Source of the DNA: Nostoc sp. NMS8
GTDB taxonomy: Bacteria > Cyanobacteriota > Cyanobacteriia > Cyanobacteriales > Nostocaceae
Direction of reading: 5' to 3'
Assembly: GCF_017115045.1 (NCBI RefSeq)
Contig: NZ_JABXKK010000035.1
Span: 1 to 64,000, forward strand
DNA: 64,000 bases
This document shows, one piece after another, positions 1-10,835 of the stretch. Below the pieces are notes generated by a model. It searched no databases and had not been told where the DNA came from. It saw nothing but the letters and a program-made list of their open reading frames with translations. Position numbers and translations under genes: made by a program. Position 1 is the stretch's first letter. Each line of letters opens with the position of its first letter.

Positions 1-692
1 ACGACCCTTATTTATGAATTCACTATTTTGTTATTCTGTCAATGCGTAAGTCCTAGATTAATAATACATCAAAAAAATATTTTTACGTAAAGTTATCAGC
101 AAATAATGTAAAGAATATGCAAAGATGTATCTTTAAGCAAAAAGATTTAAGTAAATACGCTAATATATAGTCTGTGTAAGTTTGTTTAGATGTTCCCTAT
201 TTTCAAGCTAGACATCTACGTAAAAAACTTACAAGGAGGGTATGAAAATATATTTTCCGAATAACACTTGACTATTTTCTCTTGTACTAGGACTGAGACG
301 CTGACAAGAAACCAAATATTGAGTGTGAATTTTAGGTATTCAATTGTCAGATTTTTTGACAAAGTTGGAGATTTAATTCCTCTCCCTCTATGCGATGCTA
401 CTGGCGATTCAGAGGTATCACCCCTCACACCCACGATTTTATAGGGTTTACGACGCAATATTAATAATGCGATCGCCTAACAAAAGCCTTGTTTTATCGT
501 TCAATCGAGGGGTCTTACCCCCTATTTGCCAACAGTATCCTATGGGCTTCAGGTTTTGATGCCTAATTAGAATCTCCGTTACAAAAGGTAATTGTGAATT
601 TTTAATCATCCTTGTTCACTTAAATTAACGTGGGCCTCCGTTGGAGACTCACGTCAATTTACTGAAAAAATCGATTTAGGTAGGTAAAAGTT
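1..692. other. Intergenic, no supported gene
   Basis: This AT-rich stretch precedes the RTX gene. An 80-codon frame on the minus strand (216-458) has low-complexity composition, no family resemblance and no convincing ribosome binding site, so it is not called. One HIP1 octamer lies near 471. The last 60 bases presumably hold the promoter and leader of the RTX gene, with AGGTAGGTAAAAG just before its ATG, but no clear -35/-10 pair could be picked. Confidence 0.5.
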
Positions 693-2843
693 ATGGCAAA
701 TATCATTGGAACCAACGGGAATGATACTTTAGTGGGCAGCGAGTTAGCAGACACGATTAAGGGTCTTGCAGGTAGGGATATCATCACAGCTAACCAGGGC
801 GACGATACCTTAACTGGTGGCGGCGGACAAGATACATTTGTTTACAATGTGGGCGATGGTACTGATATCATCACTGATTTCGGTGGCGTGGGTAAAGGAA
901 TTAACCCGACAGCAGCAGTTCTTGCCGAAGTGGATACCATCAAATTCGAGGGCTATCCCTTCACTGCCCGAAATATGCTGCTTACCCAGAATGGCAGCAA
1001 TCTAGAAATCACCTTTGAAGGAGTAGGGAGTGATGCCAAAGTTATCCTGCAAAACTTCAAATTAGAAAATTTGGAGAACCTGAAAGCTTCTGGGGCAAGA
1101 CCAGCCATTGGCAATATTCTATTTAATGGACAAACTAGTATTACCGACAGTTTTGATGTCTTTGATGCGAACTCCACTCAAACTAGTCTGTCTAACAAGA
1201 ACACGGTGACTTTCCTCAATGACCTCGACAACAACATTACAGGTTTAGACGACTCAAATGATGTCATCAATGGTCAGGGGGGTAATGACAAAATCGACGG
1301 CAAGAGTGGCAACGACTTGCTACGCGGTGGTGTAGGCAATGATACTCTCATTGGTGGTGCGGGCAATGATACTCTCATTGGTGGTGCGGGCAATAACCTG
1401 CTCTCTGGTAGCGATGGCAATGATTCTCTCTCAGTTTCTGGCACCTACAGCTACAGCGGTGTGGCATCTGAGAATAGCACCCTCAACGGTGGCGCTGGTA
1501 ACGATACATTGAATGCTGAGAATTCAATAGGCAATAACCTGCTCTCTGGTAGCGATGGTAATGATTCTCTCTCAGTTTCTGGCACCTATAACTACGAAGT
1601 AAATGTGATATCTGGCAATAACACCCTCAACGGTGGCGCTGGTGACGATCGCTTGAGGGTTGACCTTTCAAGTAGCGATAACCTCCTGGATGGTGGCGAT
1701 GGCAATGATTATATCTCCGCCTCTGAACGCGATGAAGGCTATGGCGATGAGGTGTCTGGCAATAACACCCTCAACGGTGGTGCTGGTGACGATAGTTTGT
1801 ATGCTGAGTTTTCAATAGGCAAGAACCTACTGGATGGAGGTAATGGAAATGATATTCTCTCCGTCTATGGCGCCTCTGGTAATAACACCCTTAACGGTGG
1901 CACTGGTAACGATTACTTGAGTGCTAGCTATATATCAAGAGGCAATAACTTACTCGATGGTGGCAATGGCAATGATTCTCTTTTTGCCTCTGGCGGCTTC
2001 AGCCGCAATCCTTCTGGTGATAACACCCTTAACGGTGGCGCTGGTGACGATTACTTGAATGTCGATCAATCAGAAGGGGATAACCTGCTCTCTGGGGGCG
2101 ATGGCAATGATTCTCTCTCCGGCTCTACTTACGGTCGTACCTTGTTCGGAGGATCTTCTCAGAACACCACTGGCAATAACACCCTTAAGGGTGGTGCTGG
2201 TAACGATTACTTGAATGTTAACTATTCATCAGGCGATAATCTGCTCTCTGGAGACAATGGCAATGATTATCTATCCGCCTCTGGCTACGAGTATGATAAT
2301 GTCGGCGAAGGAGGCTATCGCAGAGCGTCAGGCAATAACACCCTCAACGGTGGCGCTGGTGCCGATAAATTAATTGTTGATTATTCAACAGGCAAGAACC
2401 TACTCTCTGGAGGTGATGGCAATGATACTCTCTCCGCCTATGAGGCATTAAGCAATAACACTCTTTATGGTGGTTTGGGCAATGACTACCTCACAGGTGG
2501 AAAAGGTAATGACACCCTCTATGGAAATGATGGTACTGATACCTTTGCTTTTAATAGTTTCAATGAAGGACTTGATAATCTTTATGACTTCAACGCGACT
2601 AATGAATTGATTCAGGTATCGGCTGCTGGTTTTGGTGGCGGGTTGTCAACACCTTCACTTTCAGCTTCTCAGTTTACCATCGGAACATCTGCAACCACTA
2701 GCACTCAGCGATTTATCTACAACAGCGCTACAGGTGGACTGTTCTTTGACCTTGATGGTAGTGCATCTGAGTTTACTCAGGTAAAATTTGCACAACTAAG
2801 TGCTGGATTGTCACTAACCAAAGACAGTTTTGTGATTGTTTAA
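693..2843 (+). CDS. RTX calcium-binding repeat protein
   Basis: A 716-residue protein dominated by glycine/aspartate nonapeptides of the type GGxGxDxL, the hallmark of RTX (hemolysin-type) calcium-binding beta rolls. It has no N-terminal signal peptide, and such proteins normally leave the cell by type I secretion through an uncleaved C-terminal signal. Residues 1-60 hold a first RTX block, and 60-190 form a non-repetitive domain. Residues about 190-640 alternate N-T-L-N-G-G-A-G-[ND]-D and L-L-[SD]-G-G-[DN]-G-N-D turns separated by variable Ser/Tyr/Asn-rich inserts. The last 100 residues form a typical cyanobacterial RTX C-terminal domain ending in hydrophobic SFVIV. No secretion genes are adjacent. 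Substrate or ligand is unknown; a surface or extracellular structural role is inferred. Confidence 0.85.
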   Translation: MANIIGTNGNDTLVGSELADTIKGLAGRDIITANQGDDTLTGGGGQDTFVYNVGDGTDIITDFGGVGKGINPTAAVLAEVDTIKFEGYPFTARNMLLTQNGSNLEITFEGVGSDAKVILQNFKLENLENLKASGARPAIGNILFNGQTSITDSFDVFDANSTQTSLSNKNTVTFLNDLDNNITGLDDSNDVINGQGGNDKIDGKSGNDLLRGGVGNDTLIGGAGNDTLIGGAGNNLLSGSDGNDSLSVSGTYSYSGVASENSTLNGGAGNDTLNAENSIGNNLLSGSDGNDSLSVSGTYNYEVNVISGNNTLNGGAGDDRLRVDLSSSDNLLDGGDGNDYISASERDEGYGDEVSGNNTLNGGAGDDSLYAEFSIGKNLLDGGNGNDILSVYGASGNNTLNGGTGNDYLSASYISRGNNLLDGGNGNDSLFASGGFSRNPSGDNTLNGGAGDDYLNVDQSEGDNLLSGGDGNDSLSGSTYGRTLFGGSSQNTTGNNTLKGGAGNDYLNVNYSSGDNLLSGDNGNDYLSASGYEYDNVGEGGYRRASGNNTLNGGAGADKLIVDYSTGKNLLSGGDGNDTLSAYEALSNNTLYGGLGNDYLTGGKGNDTLYGNDGTDTFAFNSFNEGLDNLYDFNATNELIQVSAAGFGGGLSTPSLSASQFTIGTSATTSTQRFIYNSATGGLFFDLDGSASEFTQVKFAQLSAGLSLTKDSFVIV

Positions 2844-2873
2844 TTCTTCTTTGATTTACGTTGAAGAAGAATT
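2842..2873 (+). terminator. Hairpin after the RTX gene
   Basis: A 10-bp perfect inverted repeat (AATTCTTCTT / AAGAAGAATT) starts inside the stop codon of the RTX gene and has a 12-nt loop. No long U tract follows, so it could be a weak terminator or an mRNA 3'-end stabiliser. Confidence 0.45.
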
Positions 2874-2999
2874 CAGAAGTAAGGAGTCAGCAATCTTGAC
2901 GCGACTCGAAAATACTCGCTACCGCTGCGCTATCTACCAGTCGCACAGAATACCTTTCCTGTATTCTGGCTCCTGACTCCTGAATTCTGTTTCGATAAC

Positions 3000-5900
3000 T
3001 TATTCTGCATCATCGTCAATTACTGCACTGCGATCAAGTAGTAGTAAGTTGCGGAGTTGGTCTGTATCCATTTCAGTTAACCATTCTTCACCAGCACCTA
3101 CAACTTGTTCAGCTAGTTGTTTCTTACTTTCAATCATGTCATGAATTTTTTCTTCTAGAGTGCCTGTGCAAACAAATTTATGTACTTGCACATTCCGGGT
3201 TTGACCAATCCGAAATACTCTATCTGTAGCTTGATTTTCTACGGCTGGATTCCACCATCTATCAAAGTGAAATACATGATTGGCGCGTGTTAAATTCAGT
3301 CCTACACCACCAGCTTTTAGAGAAAGAATCATAATCGGTGGCCCTTGAGGATCGTGTTGGAAACGGTCGATCATTTCCTCTCGTTGCTTTTTAGTAGTGC
3401 TGCCATATAAAAAGAATATTTCTCGTCCTAGCTGTTTTTCTAAATAGGGTTTAAGTAATTTACCCCACTCAGCAAATTGTGTGAAGATTAAAGCGCGATC
3501 GCCTTCTGCTAAAACTTCTTCTAACATTTCTTCTAGCCGCAGAAGTTTTGCTGAATTATGTTGTTCTAATGTCGCCTGTTTCAAGTATTGGGCTGGATGA
3601 TTGCAGATTTGTTTGAGTTTAATTAATAAAGCTAAAATCATCCCCCGACGTTGCAATCCTTCAGCAGATTCTATCTCTACTAAAGATTGTTCTACAACTT
3701 GTTGATAAAGTGCAGCTTGTTCACCAGTTAAACCACAAAATACGGTCATTTCTTGCTTATCTGGTAAATCTTGAATAATGTCGCGATCGCTTTTCAATCG
3801 CCGCAGTATAAATGGTTGTACTAATGAACGTAATTGAGTTAACGAAGCCGTATCACCATACTTTTCAATTGGCATCGCAAACCGACGCTGGAAAAATTGC
3901 TTATTGCCTAAATATCCGGGATTGAGAAAATCTAAAATAGACCATAATTCTTGCAATCTATTTTCTACTGGTGTCCCCGTTAACGCAATGCGAAATGTAG
4001 CTTCTAATTCCCGGACAGCTTTTGACTGCTTCGCCTCTGGATTTTTCACATTCTGGGCTTCGTCTAAAACAATTATCTGCCAAGAGACACTTTGCAATGA
4101 CTTGATATCTCGATGAAGAAGTGAATAGCTGGTAACGATTAAATCGTGTTTTTTTACGGCTTCTAAAAACGCTTTTCCTTTGGGACGTTTGTCACCGTGA
4201 TATTGCAAAATTTTCAGGCTTGGTGCAAATTTATTAACTTCTCTTTCCCAATTGCCTAACACTGAAGTTGGACAAACTAGTAGTGTTGGATTTTCTAGTG
4301 CATCCTGTTCTTTGAGATGTAGCAAAAAAGCTATGAACTGCACGGTTTTACCGAGTCCCATATCGTCGGCGAGACACGCGCCTAAGCCCCAACGTTCTAA
4401 GAATGACAGCCAAGCAGCACCACGTTCTTGATAAGGTCGCAACTGCCCTTTAAAGCCTGCTGGTGTAGGTAAAGGTGCGATCGCTTGATTATTATTTAAC
4501 GCCCCAATCAACTCTTGCAATGCGCCAGATGCGTCAAAGCTTACTACTGGTAATTTCTCAATTACCTGGGTATCTCCTGTACTGAAACGCAAGGCATCTT
4601 CCAAGGAAAGGGTCATTTGGTCTTTGCGAGTGGTAAAAAATGTTTGGGCTGTTTTGATATCTTGGGGTCGCAATTCTACCCACTCGCCATTAATTTCCAC
4701 TAGCGGACTATTTAAAGCCACAAGTTTATCAAACTCAGCTTTGGAAATAGTTTGTCCACCAATTGCCAATTGCCATTGGAAATTTAGTAGACTCTGTAAC
4801 CCTAAACGTCCCTGCTTTCCTTTTGGGGTTTCGGCTGTAATTTTCAAACCCAAACGATTTGCCCATCCTTCACGGTTCGCTAAACTGGGAGGCAAAATTA
4901 CTCCCAAACCACTGTCTTCCAACCTCCAAGCTACAGCTTTGATAAACTCATAAGCTTGTATGGGCGTGATACGAGAAGATTGGGGATATTCCGTTTCAAA
5001 GCTGGGTGCGATCGCTGGATATAATCGAGAAGCTACACCCAAACCTCGCAAAAAGGTTTCTTGTGGTTGGTCAATTGTGCGATTTTGATAAACCAATCGT
5101 TCAACTGGATTGTTCCAAATAGTCGCCGCATCCACTAAAAACTCAGGATCATCAGCTGCTTGCAGAAAATATGCCAATGTCCAATCTGTTTCGCCAGATT
5201 CAGGAGAACGCAGTTGAAAACAGGTACGAAATAGAGTTTTAATAGTTAATTGGTATTGTAGCGGCATAGTCCAGGCCTTCAGTGCCGCTTCCAATCGTTC
5301 CACTTCAATGGCATCTGCATTAACTGTATGAGATGCACTAGTTAAGGCTGGCAACCACTGTCGCACTCCACCTGGTAAAGATGCGATTGCCTTAGCTTCA
5401 ATTGGAGGTTGAGAACCCACCATTTCTCGCACTTGGGCATCTATTGTACTGTTAAGAAATCCCAAAAGTAATTCTTGAGGTTCGGCTGGAAAGTCTACAT
5501 AAAATAGGGATTGGGGATTAGGGATTGGCGATTGGGAAAACTCTTCTCCAGTCTCCAGTCCCTCTTGATAAGTACGACAAACCAACGGCATGGTTGCAGA
5601 AAATTTTTCTAGGCGGGTTCCATCTACAGCACTGTCTAAAAGTACTTGCCATTCGGCAGCAAATGCACCATTTGATTCTCGGTCAATTGTTGGTAAAAAC
5701 TTACAGCGTGAGATTAAATCTAAATTCCAACGGGCAACTTGCGACCAAAAGCGTAAATCTCCACCTAAAAAGGCATCTTCCCCTTTAGCAGCATTTAAGG
5801 GAACAGCAGCGAGAAATTTTACTGCTTCACTGGAGTTGAGAAAAAAACCTTCAACTCGCCACGGTTGCAAATATTGGGGGGAATCTGTATTTTCCCCCAA

Positions 5901-6260
5901 GCTGGCAGAATGTAGAGGGAAAATCGCTGTTATTCCTTTATCGCTACCTTCTATATAAGTTGGTAGGGCAATGATTTGAGAGTGGGTTGGCAAACTTATC
6001 TCAGGCGCACTGGCGGCTTTGCGTGTTCGCCCAGTAGTTGCGATCGCAACTTGGGGTTTTTGGATGAAGTTGGTAATTGCCATGTTCTGGGAACGCAACC
6101 ACTCACTCAACTCAACTGATGTCATTGCTAATGGATGTAGTGCTATCTCTCCAGATCCATTAGACTCGGAATTTACTCGTGGCGATCGCCAAGTTTCCCC
6201 CCAAATAAATAAACAACCATTTTGATTTTTTAGTAACCAATTACAGTGTAAAATCGCCAT
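3000..6260 (-). CDS. SNF2/Swi2-family DEAD/DEAH-box helicase
   Basis: A 1086-residue SNF2-superfamily ATPase. The C-terminal half carries the motifs in order: motif I DDMGLGKT near residue 635, motif II DEAQ near 733, the LTGTPVENR motif, and motif VI QATDRVFRIGQ near 1020. The N-terminal 500 residues match the SNF2-associated region common in bacterial members. Such proteins use ATP to translocate on double-stranded DNA and remodel protein-DNA complexes; their cyanobacterial role is not established. The gene stands alone, convergent with the RTX gene and divergent from the acetyltransferase. No methylase or nuclease partner that would suggest a defence system lies next to it. Confidence 0.9.
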   Translation of the reverse strand: MAILHCNWLLKNQNGCLFIWGETWRSPRVNSESNGSGEIALHPLAMTSVELSEWLRSQNMAITNFIQKPQVAIATTGRTRKAASAPEISLPTHSQIIALPTYIEGSDKGITAIFPLHSASLGENTDSPQYLQPWRVEGFFLNSSEAVKFLAAVPLNAAKGEDAFLGGDLRFWSQVARWNLDLISRCKFLPTIDRESNGAFAAEWQVLLDSAVDGTRLEKFSATMPLVCRTYQEGLETGEEFSQSPIPNPQSLFYVDFPAEPQELLLGFLNSTIDAQVREMVGSQPPIEAKAIASLPGGVRQWLPALTSASHTVNADAIEVERLEAALKAWTMPLQYQLTIKTLFRTCFQLRSPESGETDWTLAYFLQAADDPEFLVDAATIWNNPVERLVYQNRTIDQPQETFLRGLGVASRLYPAIAPSFETEYPQSSRITPIQAYEFIKAVAWRLEDSGLGVILPPSLANREGWANRLGLKITAETPKGKQGRLGLQSLLNFQWQLAIGGQTISKAEFDKLVALNSPLVEINGEWVELRPQDIKTAQTFFTTRKDQMTLSLEDALRFSTGDTQVIEKLPVVSFDASGALQELIGALNNNQAIAPLPTPAGFKGQLRPYQERGAAWLSFLERWGLGACLADDMGLGKTVQFIAFLLHLKEQDALENPTLLVCPTSVLGNWEREVNKFAPSLKILQYHGDKRPKGKAFLEAVKKHDLIVTSYSLLHRDIKSLQSVSWQIIVLDEAQNVKNPEAKQSKAVRELEATFRIALTGTPVENRLQELWSILDFLNPGYLGNKQFFQRRFAMPIEKYGDTASLTQLRSLVQPFILRRLKSDRDIIQDLPDKQEMTVFCGLTGEQAALYQQVVEQSLVEIESAEGLQRRGMILALLIKLKQICNHPAQYLKQATLEQHNSAKLLRLEEMLEEVLAEGDRALIFTQFAEWGKLLKPYLEKQLGREIFFLYGSTTKKQREEMIDRFQHDPQGPPIMILSLKAGGVGLNLTRANHVFHFDRWWNPAVENQATDRVFRIGQTRNVQVHKFVCTGTLEEKIHDMIESKKQLAEQVVGAGEEWLTEMDTDQLRNLLLLDRSAVIDDDAE

Positions 6261-6406
6261 TTGCTAACTACTCAGATTTTCCCAAAACTCAAGAATTAAA
6301 ATCGCAACTATTCTACTCTTTGCATCTTCTCAAGAAGATTTATTGACCAATATTTGCATACAATAAATAATATTTAAGTAATTATTCCATATAAAGATTG
6401 TTAATA

Positions 6407-6952
6407 ATGAATTTTCCCCTAATTAAAGTCTTAAAAAATGGCATATTAGTTGAACTGGATTATATGCATCCTCAAGAACAGGAGATTGTCAGAGCATTAC
6501 TCAATGTTGTAATTATTGAAGGTAGAACTTATCCCCAAAAGCAACCTCTCTCTCCTACAGAATTTTCAGCTTACTGGTTAAGTAAGGATGCCTTTGTTGT
6601 CAGGACATCTGTTGTAGATCCTACACACAAGTCAAAAGAAATATTAGGGGCATTTTATTTAAAGCCAAACTTTCCCGGTCAGTGTAACCATATTTGCAAC
6701 GCTGGTTTTATTGTACAACCTGAGTTACGCGGTCAGGGTTTAGGACGGTTCATGGGAGAGGCTATGCTTTCGATCGCAGCAAACCTGGGCTACGAAGCAG
6801 TGATGTTTAATTTGGTCTTTGAGACTAATATACCTTCAATTACACTTTGGCAGTCGTTAGGATTTGAGATTATTGGGCGAATTCCGGGTGCGGCGAAGCT
6901 AGAGAATGGGCAGGTGGTAGATGCGCTAATCTTATATCACACTTTGCGTTAA
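6407..6952 (+). CDS. GNAT-family N-acetyltransferase
   Basis: About 181 residues with the GNAT acetyl-CoA binding signature R-G-Q-G-L-G-R near the centre, followed by the usual beta5 strand and the F-E-T-N-I-P-S-I-T-L-W-Q-S-L-G-F motif typical of the fold. It should transfer an acetyl group from acetyl-CoA to an amine; the substrate cannot be told. An upstream TTG at 6398 is in frame, but the ATG at 6407 (MNFPLIKV) is the more likely start. No operon partner: pnp begins 101 bases downstream with its own leader. Confidence 0.8.
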   Translation: MNFPLIKVLKNGILVELDYMHPQEQEIVRALLNVVIIEGRTYPQKQPLSPTEFSAYWLSKDAFVVRTSVVDPTHKSKEILGAFYLKPNFPGQCNHICNAGFIVQPELRGQGLGRFMGEAMLSIAANLGYEAVMFNLVFETNIPSITLWQSLGFEIIGRIPGAAKLENGQVVDALILYHTLR

Positions 6953-7053
6953 ACGACTTGTCTATCTTTGTATGTACTAGAAGTCAGCCATAGGGCATAA
7001 ATGTTAGCATTGCCACAGAAAGAGAATAGCGAAAGAGAAGGAAAAAAAACTGA

Positions 7054-9210
7054 ATGGCAGAAGTTGATAAGTCAATATCCTTCGATGGAAGGGATATTCG
7101 ACTGAAAGTAGGCCTACTAGCTCCCCAGGCAGGTGGGTCGGTTTTGATAGAATCAGGGGACACATCCGTTTTAGTGACGGCTACGCGATCGCAAGCCAGA
7201 GAAGGCATTGATTTTCTTCCGCTCACAGTAGATTATGAAGAAAGGCTATATGCTGCTGGTAGGATTCCCGGCGGGATCATGCGGCGCGAAGGTCGTCCAC
7301 CAGAAAAAACAATTCTCACCAGCCGTCTTATAGACCGTCCCATGCGTCCTTTGTTCCCGTCATGGTTGCGGGATGACTTGCAAATTATTGCCTTAACGCT
7401 GTCGATGGACGAGTTAGTTCCACCCGATGTGTTAGCAGTTACAGGCGCTTCCATTGCTACCCTGATTGCCCAGATTCCTTTTAATGGGCCAATGGCAGCA
7501 GTGCGGGTTGGTTTAGTGGGAGATGATTTTATTATTAACCCCACTTATGCAGAAACCGAAGCGGGAGATTTGGATCTGATAGTAGCAGGTTCACCACATG
7601 GCGTGATCATGGTGGAAGCGGGAGCCAATCAGTTGCCAGAGCGAGATATTCTCGAAGCGATTGATTTTGGTTATGAAGCGGTGCGAGACTTAATCAAAGC
7701 GCAGCAAGATTTAATTGCAGAACTGGGTCTAGTAATAGTGCAAGAAGCACCACCAGAAGTAGACCAAACGTTAGAAAATTATATCCGCGATCGCGCCAAC
7801 GGTCAGATTAAGAAAATCCTGTCTCAATTTAGTTTGACCAAACCCGAACGCGATGCAGCTTTAGATGTCGTCAAGGATGAAATTGCCGCGACGATTACTG
7901 AACTGTCAGAAGAAGACCCAATTCGAGTTGCTGCAACTGCAAATAAGAAGGCACTTGGTAACACTTTTAAAGATATTACCAAACACTTCATGCGGCGACA
8001 AATCATCGAAGATAACGTCCGCGTTGATGGTCGTAAACTCGATCAAGTGCGTCCGGTTTCTTGTTTAGTTGATGTCTTACCAAAGCGAGTCCACGGTAGC
8101 GGTTTATTTAACCGCGAACTAACTCAAGTATTATCCACTTGTACTTTGGGTACACCTGGGGATGCTCAAAACCTCAACGATGACATGCAGCTAGATCAGC
8201 ACAAGCGTTACCTGCATCATTACAACTTTCCGCCCTTCTCAGTCGGTGAAACCAAGCCAATGCGGGCCCCAGGAAGGCGCGAAATTGGTCACGGGGCATT
8301 GGCAGAACGAGCGCTAATCCCTGTGCTACCGTCCAAAGAACAATTCCCCTACGTGATTCGTATCGTATCGGAAGTACTTTCTTCCAACGGTTCCACCTCA
8401 ATGGGTTCAGTCTGCGGTTCCACCCTCGCCCTGATGGATGCTGGTGTACCAATTCTCAAACCCGTTAGTGGCGCGGCAATGGGTCTGATTAAGGAAGGGG
8501 ACGAAGTACGAGTCCTGACCGACATCCAAGGTATTGAAGACTTTTTGGGTGACATGGACTTCAAAGTTGCCGGGACGGATACCGGGATTACTGCCTTGCA
8601 AATGGATATGAAAATCTCCGGTTTGTCTTTGGAGGTGATAGCCCAAGCCGTCCACCAAGCCAAAGCAGCCCGATTGCATATTCTAGAGAAAATGCTCGCC
8701 TGCATTGACACGCCACGGACTGAAACCTCAGCTTATGCCCCACGTCTGTTAACAATCAAGATTGATTCAGACATGATTGGTTTGGTCATCGGGCCCGGAG
8801 GCAAGACTATTAAGGGAATCACAGAGGAAACTGGTGCAAAAATTGACATCGAAGATGATGGCACTGTGACAATTTCTGCTGTGGATGAGAACAAAGCGAA
8901 GAGAGCCAGAAATATCATCCAAGGCATGACTCGCAAGTTGCACGAAGGGGATGTCTACGCAGGACGCATTACTCGGATTATACCGATAGGTGCATTTGTG
9001 GAATTTTTGCCTGGAAAAGAAGGCATGATTCACATATCTCAACTAGCTGACTACCGCGTTGGCAAAGTTGAAGATGAAGTAGCGGTGGGCGATGAAGTGA
9101 TTATCAAAGTGCGCGAAATTGATAACAAAGGTCGGATTAATCTTACCCGCTTGGGTATCCACCCAGATCAAGCAGCAGCAGCAAGAGAAGCTGCGGCGGT
9201 GAATCGGTAA
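7054..9210 (+). CDS. pnp: Polyribonucleotide nucleotidyltransferase (PNPase)
   Basis: A 718-residue phosphorolytic 3'-to-5' exoribonuclease, which in cyanobacteria also adds heteropolymeric tails to RNA. The order is complete: a first RNase PH domain (about 10-140), a helical linker, a second RNase PH domain (about 320-460), a KH domain with the G-P-G-G loop near residue 577, and an S1 domain (about 625-695) ending in R-I-N-L-T-R. The length equals that of bacterial PNPases. In many bacteria pnp follows rpsO; here it does not, and it appears monocistronic, ending in tandem hairpins. Confidence 0.97.
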   Translation: MAEVDKSISFDGRDIRLKVGLLAPQAGGSVLIESGDTSVLVTATRSQAREGIDFLPLTVDYEERLYAAGRIPGGIMRREGRPPEKTILTSRLIDRPMRPLFPSWLRDDLQIIALTLSMDELVPPDVLAVTGASIATLIAQIPFNGPMAAVRVGLVGDDFIINPTYAETEAGDLDLIVAGSPHGVIMVEAGANQLPERDILEAIDFGYEAVRDLIKAQQDLIAELGLVIVQEAPPEVDQTLENYIRDRANGQIKKILSQFSLTKPERDAALDVVKDEIAATITELSEEDPIRVAATANKKALGNTFKDITKHFMRRQIIEDNVRVDGRKLDQVRPVSCLVDVLPKRVHGSGLFNRELTQVLSTCTLGTPGDAQNLNDDMQLDQHKRYLHHYNFPPFSVGETKPMRAPGRREIGHGALAERALIPVLPSKEQFPYVIRIVSEVLSSNGSTSMGSVCGSTLALMDAGVPILKPVSGAAMGLIKEGDEVRVLTDIQGIEDFLGDMDFKVAGTDTGITALQMDMKISGLSLEVIAQAVHQAKAARLHILEKMLACIDTPRTETSAYAPRLLTIKIDSDMIGLVIGPGGKTIKGITEETGAKIDIEDDGTVTISAVDENKAKRARNIIQGMTRKLHEGDVYAGRITRIIPIGAFVEFLPGKEGMIHISQLADYRVGKVEDEVAVGDEVIIKVREIDNKGRINLTRLGIHPDQAAAAREAAAVNR

Positions 9211-9222
9211 CTCGATTTGGGG

Positions 9223-9274
9223 TTTTAGATTAGATTAAATCTAAAATCCGCGATGCCTACTGTGAAGGCATCGC
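9223..9274 (+). terminator. Tandem hairpins after pnp
   Basis: Two consecutive hairpins follow pnp. The first pairs TTTTAGATT (9223-9231) with AATCTAAAA (9238-9246). The second pairs GCGATGCCT (9250-9258) with AGGCATCGC (9266-9274). The second has the look of a dispersed palindromic repeat. A role in termination or 3'-end protection is likely but not proven. Confidence 0.45.
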
Positions 9275-9448
9275 CGTATGCTTCTCTAAATTAGTTGCAC
9301 AAAATTTATTAAGAGAAAGTAATCAGGATCAAATTGATGAAACTCATGTCTGTAAATTTTCTCAACCACTATGAATATAATCTTTTTATCAGAAAATCTC
9401 TGAAAAAATTGCTTGAGCATTAAACGAATCATTGCAACATAAGTAAAT

Positions 9449-10681
9449 TTACTTGATGATTAATGCTACTTTCTCAGCAGAAACGTAATTTGGCAACACG
9501 TGATTCAATTTTGCTTCGTTGAGATGCAGATGATCTGACAACACAGCAGAGATTACATCCCGAAAATCAGTAGTAATAGCCAAGTCCCTACCTTGGTAAA
9601 GTTGGGTTGTAGATAGACCAGGCCATTCACCATAAACTTTACCACCGCGAATATTACCACCCAAAACCCACATAACATTCCCGTGACCGTGGTCAGTACC
9701 ACCATTATCATTTTGCTTGACTGTACGACCAAACTCAGACATCACGACAATTGTCGTATTCTGATAAACGCTCCCTAAACCTTCGACTAAAGTGGCCAAA
9801 CCCGAACCCAATTTTTTGAGATTTCGAGCTAATAGTCCTTGAGTGCTACCTTGATTGACATGGGTATCCCAACCTCCCAAAGCTATAAACCCTAACTCAA
9901 TTCTGGGGTCTTTTAGCATTAGTTGTGCCAATCGTTGGGCATCGCTGGCGAAGCCATCAGGTGAAGGCGCGCCATTATTCGCCATTTTCATTTCACTATC
10001 TAGGTCATTCATGATCGCCTGACGCGCCATCCGTCCCTGTTGATAGGTCTGACTTAAGGCATCATTACCGCCATAAAGTTGGTCAAATACTGCTGCTAAT
10101 TGAGGACGATCTATTGGCAGAGGTCTGTTAGCATTTCTTCCTGATGCTATGTTAGCTACAGGCATCCGTCCAGATAAAATCCAGGGTGTTGTTTCTCCGA
10201 CACTTACCGCTTGGATGGGTGTTTTTTGAGAAATCACACCTAATAAACGATTCATCCAACCATCCTGAGTATGTTTATTACCAGGGGTAGCGCTTTCCAT
10301 GTATTCTTGGGCATCAAAGTGAGAACGAGTTGGATCGGGTGAACCACAGGCATGAACAAAGGCCAAACTCTTCTGTTGCCAGAAAGGCATCAAAAAATCT
10401 AATACTGGATGTAAGCCAAAGCGTCCATCTAAATCTATTACTCCCCCTTCCTTCCCTGGTTGGGGAATAGCAATTTGCGGTCGGGCTTGATAGTAAGCTG
10501 TCTCTGAGTAAGGAACTACGATGTTTAAACCGTCTACTGCCCCCCGGAGGAAAATTACAATCAAGCGCTTCTGATCGCTGTTTGGGGTAGCCGATCTAGC
10601 TATCCAAGGATTGCTGCTTACTGCTGCGATCGCGGAAGCTGAAAAAATTCCACCTTGGATTAGGAAGTCACGTCTTTTCAT
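9449..10681 (-). CDS. DUF1501 protein with TAT signal
   Basis: A 410-residue DUF1501 protein, an alkaline-phosphatase/sulfatase-like fold of unknown substrate. The N-terminus MKRRDFLIQGG has the twin-arginine export motif followed by a hydrophobic stretch (FSASAIAAV), so it should be exported folded. Family features include the G-A-V-D-G-L-N segment, the G-G-W-D-T-H motif and M-S-E-F-G-R-T near residue 310. DUF1501 genes are commonly paired with DUF1800 genes, and here a DUF1800 gene lies 154 bases upstream in the same direction, at the end of the sigma-factor operon. The function of the pair is not established. Confidence 0.88.
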   Translation of the reverse strand: MKRRDFLIQGGIFSASAIAAVSSNPWIARSATPNSDQKRLIVIFLRGAVDGLNIVVPYSETAYYQARPQIAIPQPGKEGGVIDLDGRFGLHPVLDFLMPFWQQKSLAFVHACGSPDPTRSHFDAQEYMESATPGNKHTQDGWMNRLLGVISQKTPIQAVSVGETTPWILSGRMPVANIASGRNANRPLPIDRPQLAAVFDQLYGGNDALSQTYQQGRMARQAIMNDLDSEMKMANNGAPSPDGFASDAQRLAQLMLKDPRIELGFIALGGWDTHVNQGSTQGLLARNLKKLGSGLATLVEGLGSVYQNTTIVVMSEFGRTVKQNDNGGTDHGHGNVMWVLGGNIRGGKVYGEWPGLSTTQLYQGRDLAITTDFRDVISAVLSDHLHLNEAKLNHVLPNYVSAEKVALIIK

Positions 10682-10835
10682 ATATAATTAAAATTACTGA
10701 GTTATGGCTATTTCAAATTCGCTTCTGTGTCTCGGCTAGAACTGCTATGTCAACAACCTAGTTCTAAAGACCAATACCTTAGCCAAAAAAAGAGCCTTGA
10801 TAATTAATTTTTGACAAAACTGGCAAAAACTGTAA

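Noticed and set aside
216..458. 80-codon minus-strand frame at the left edge
   Set aside because: No family resemblance, poor composition and no ribosome binding site.
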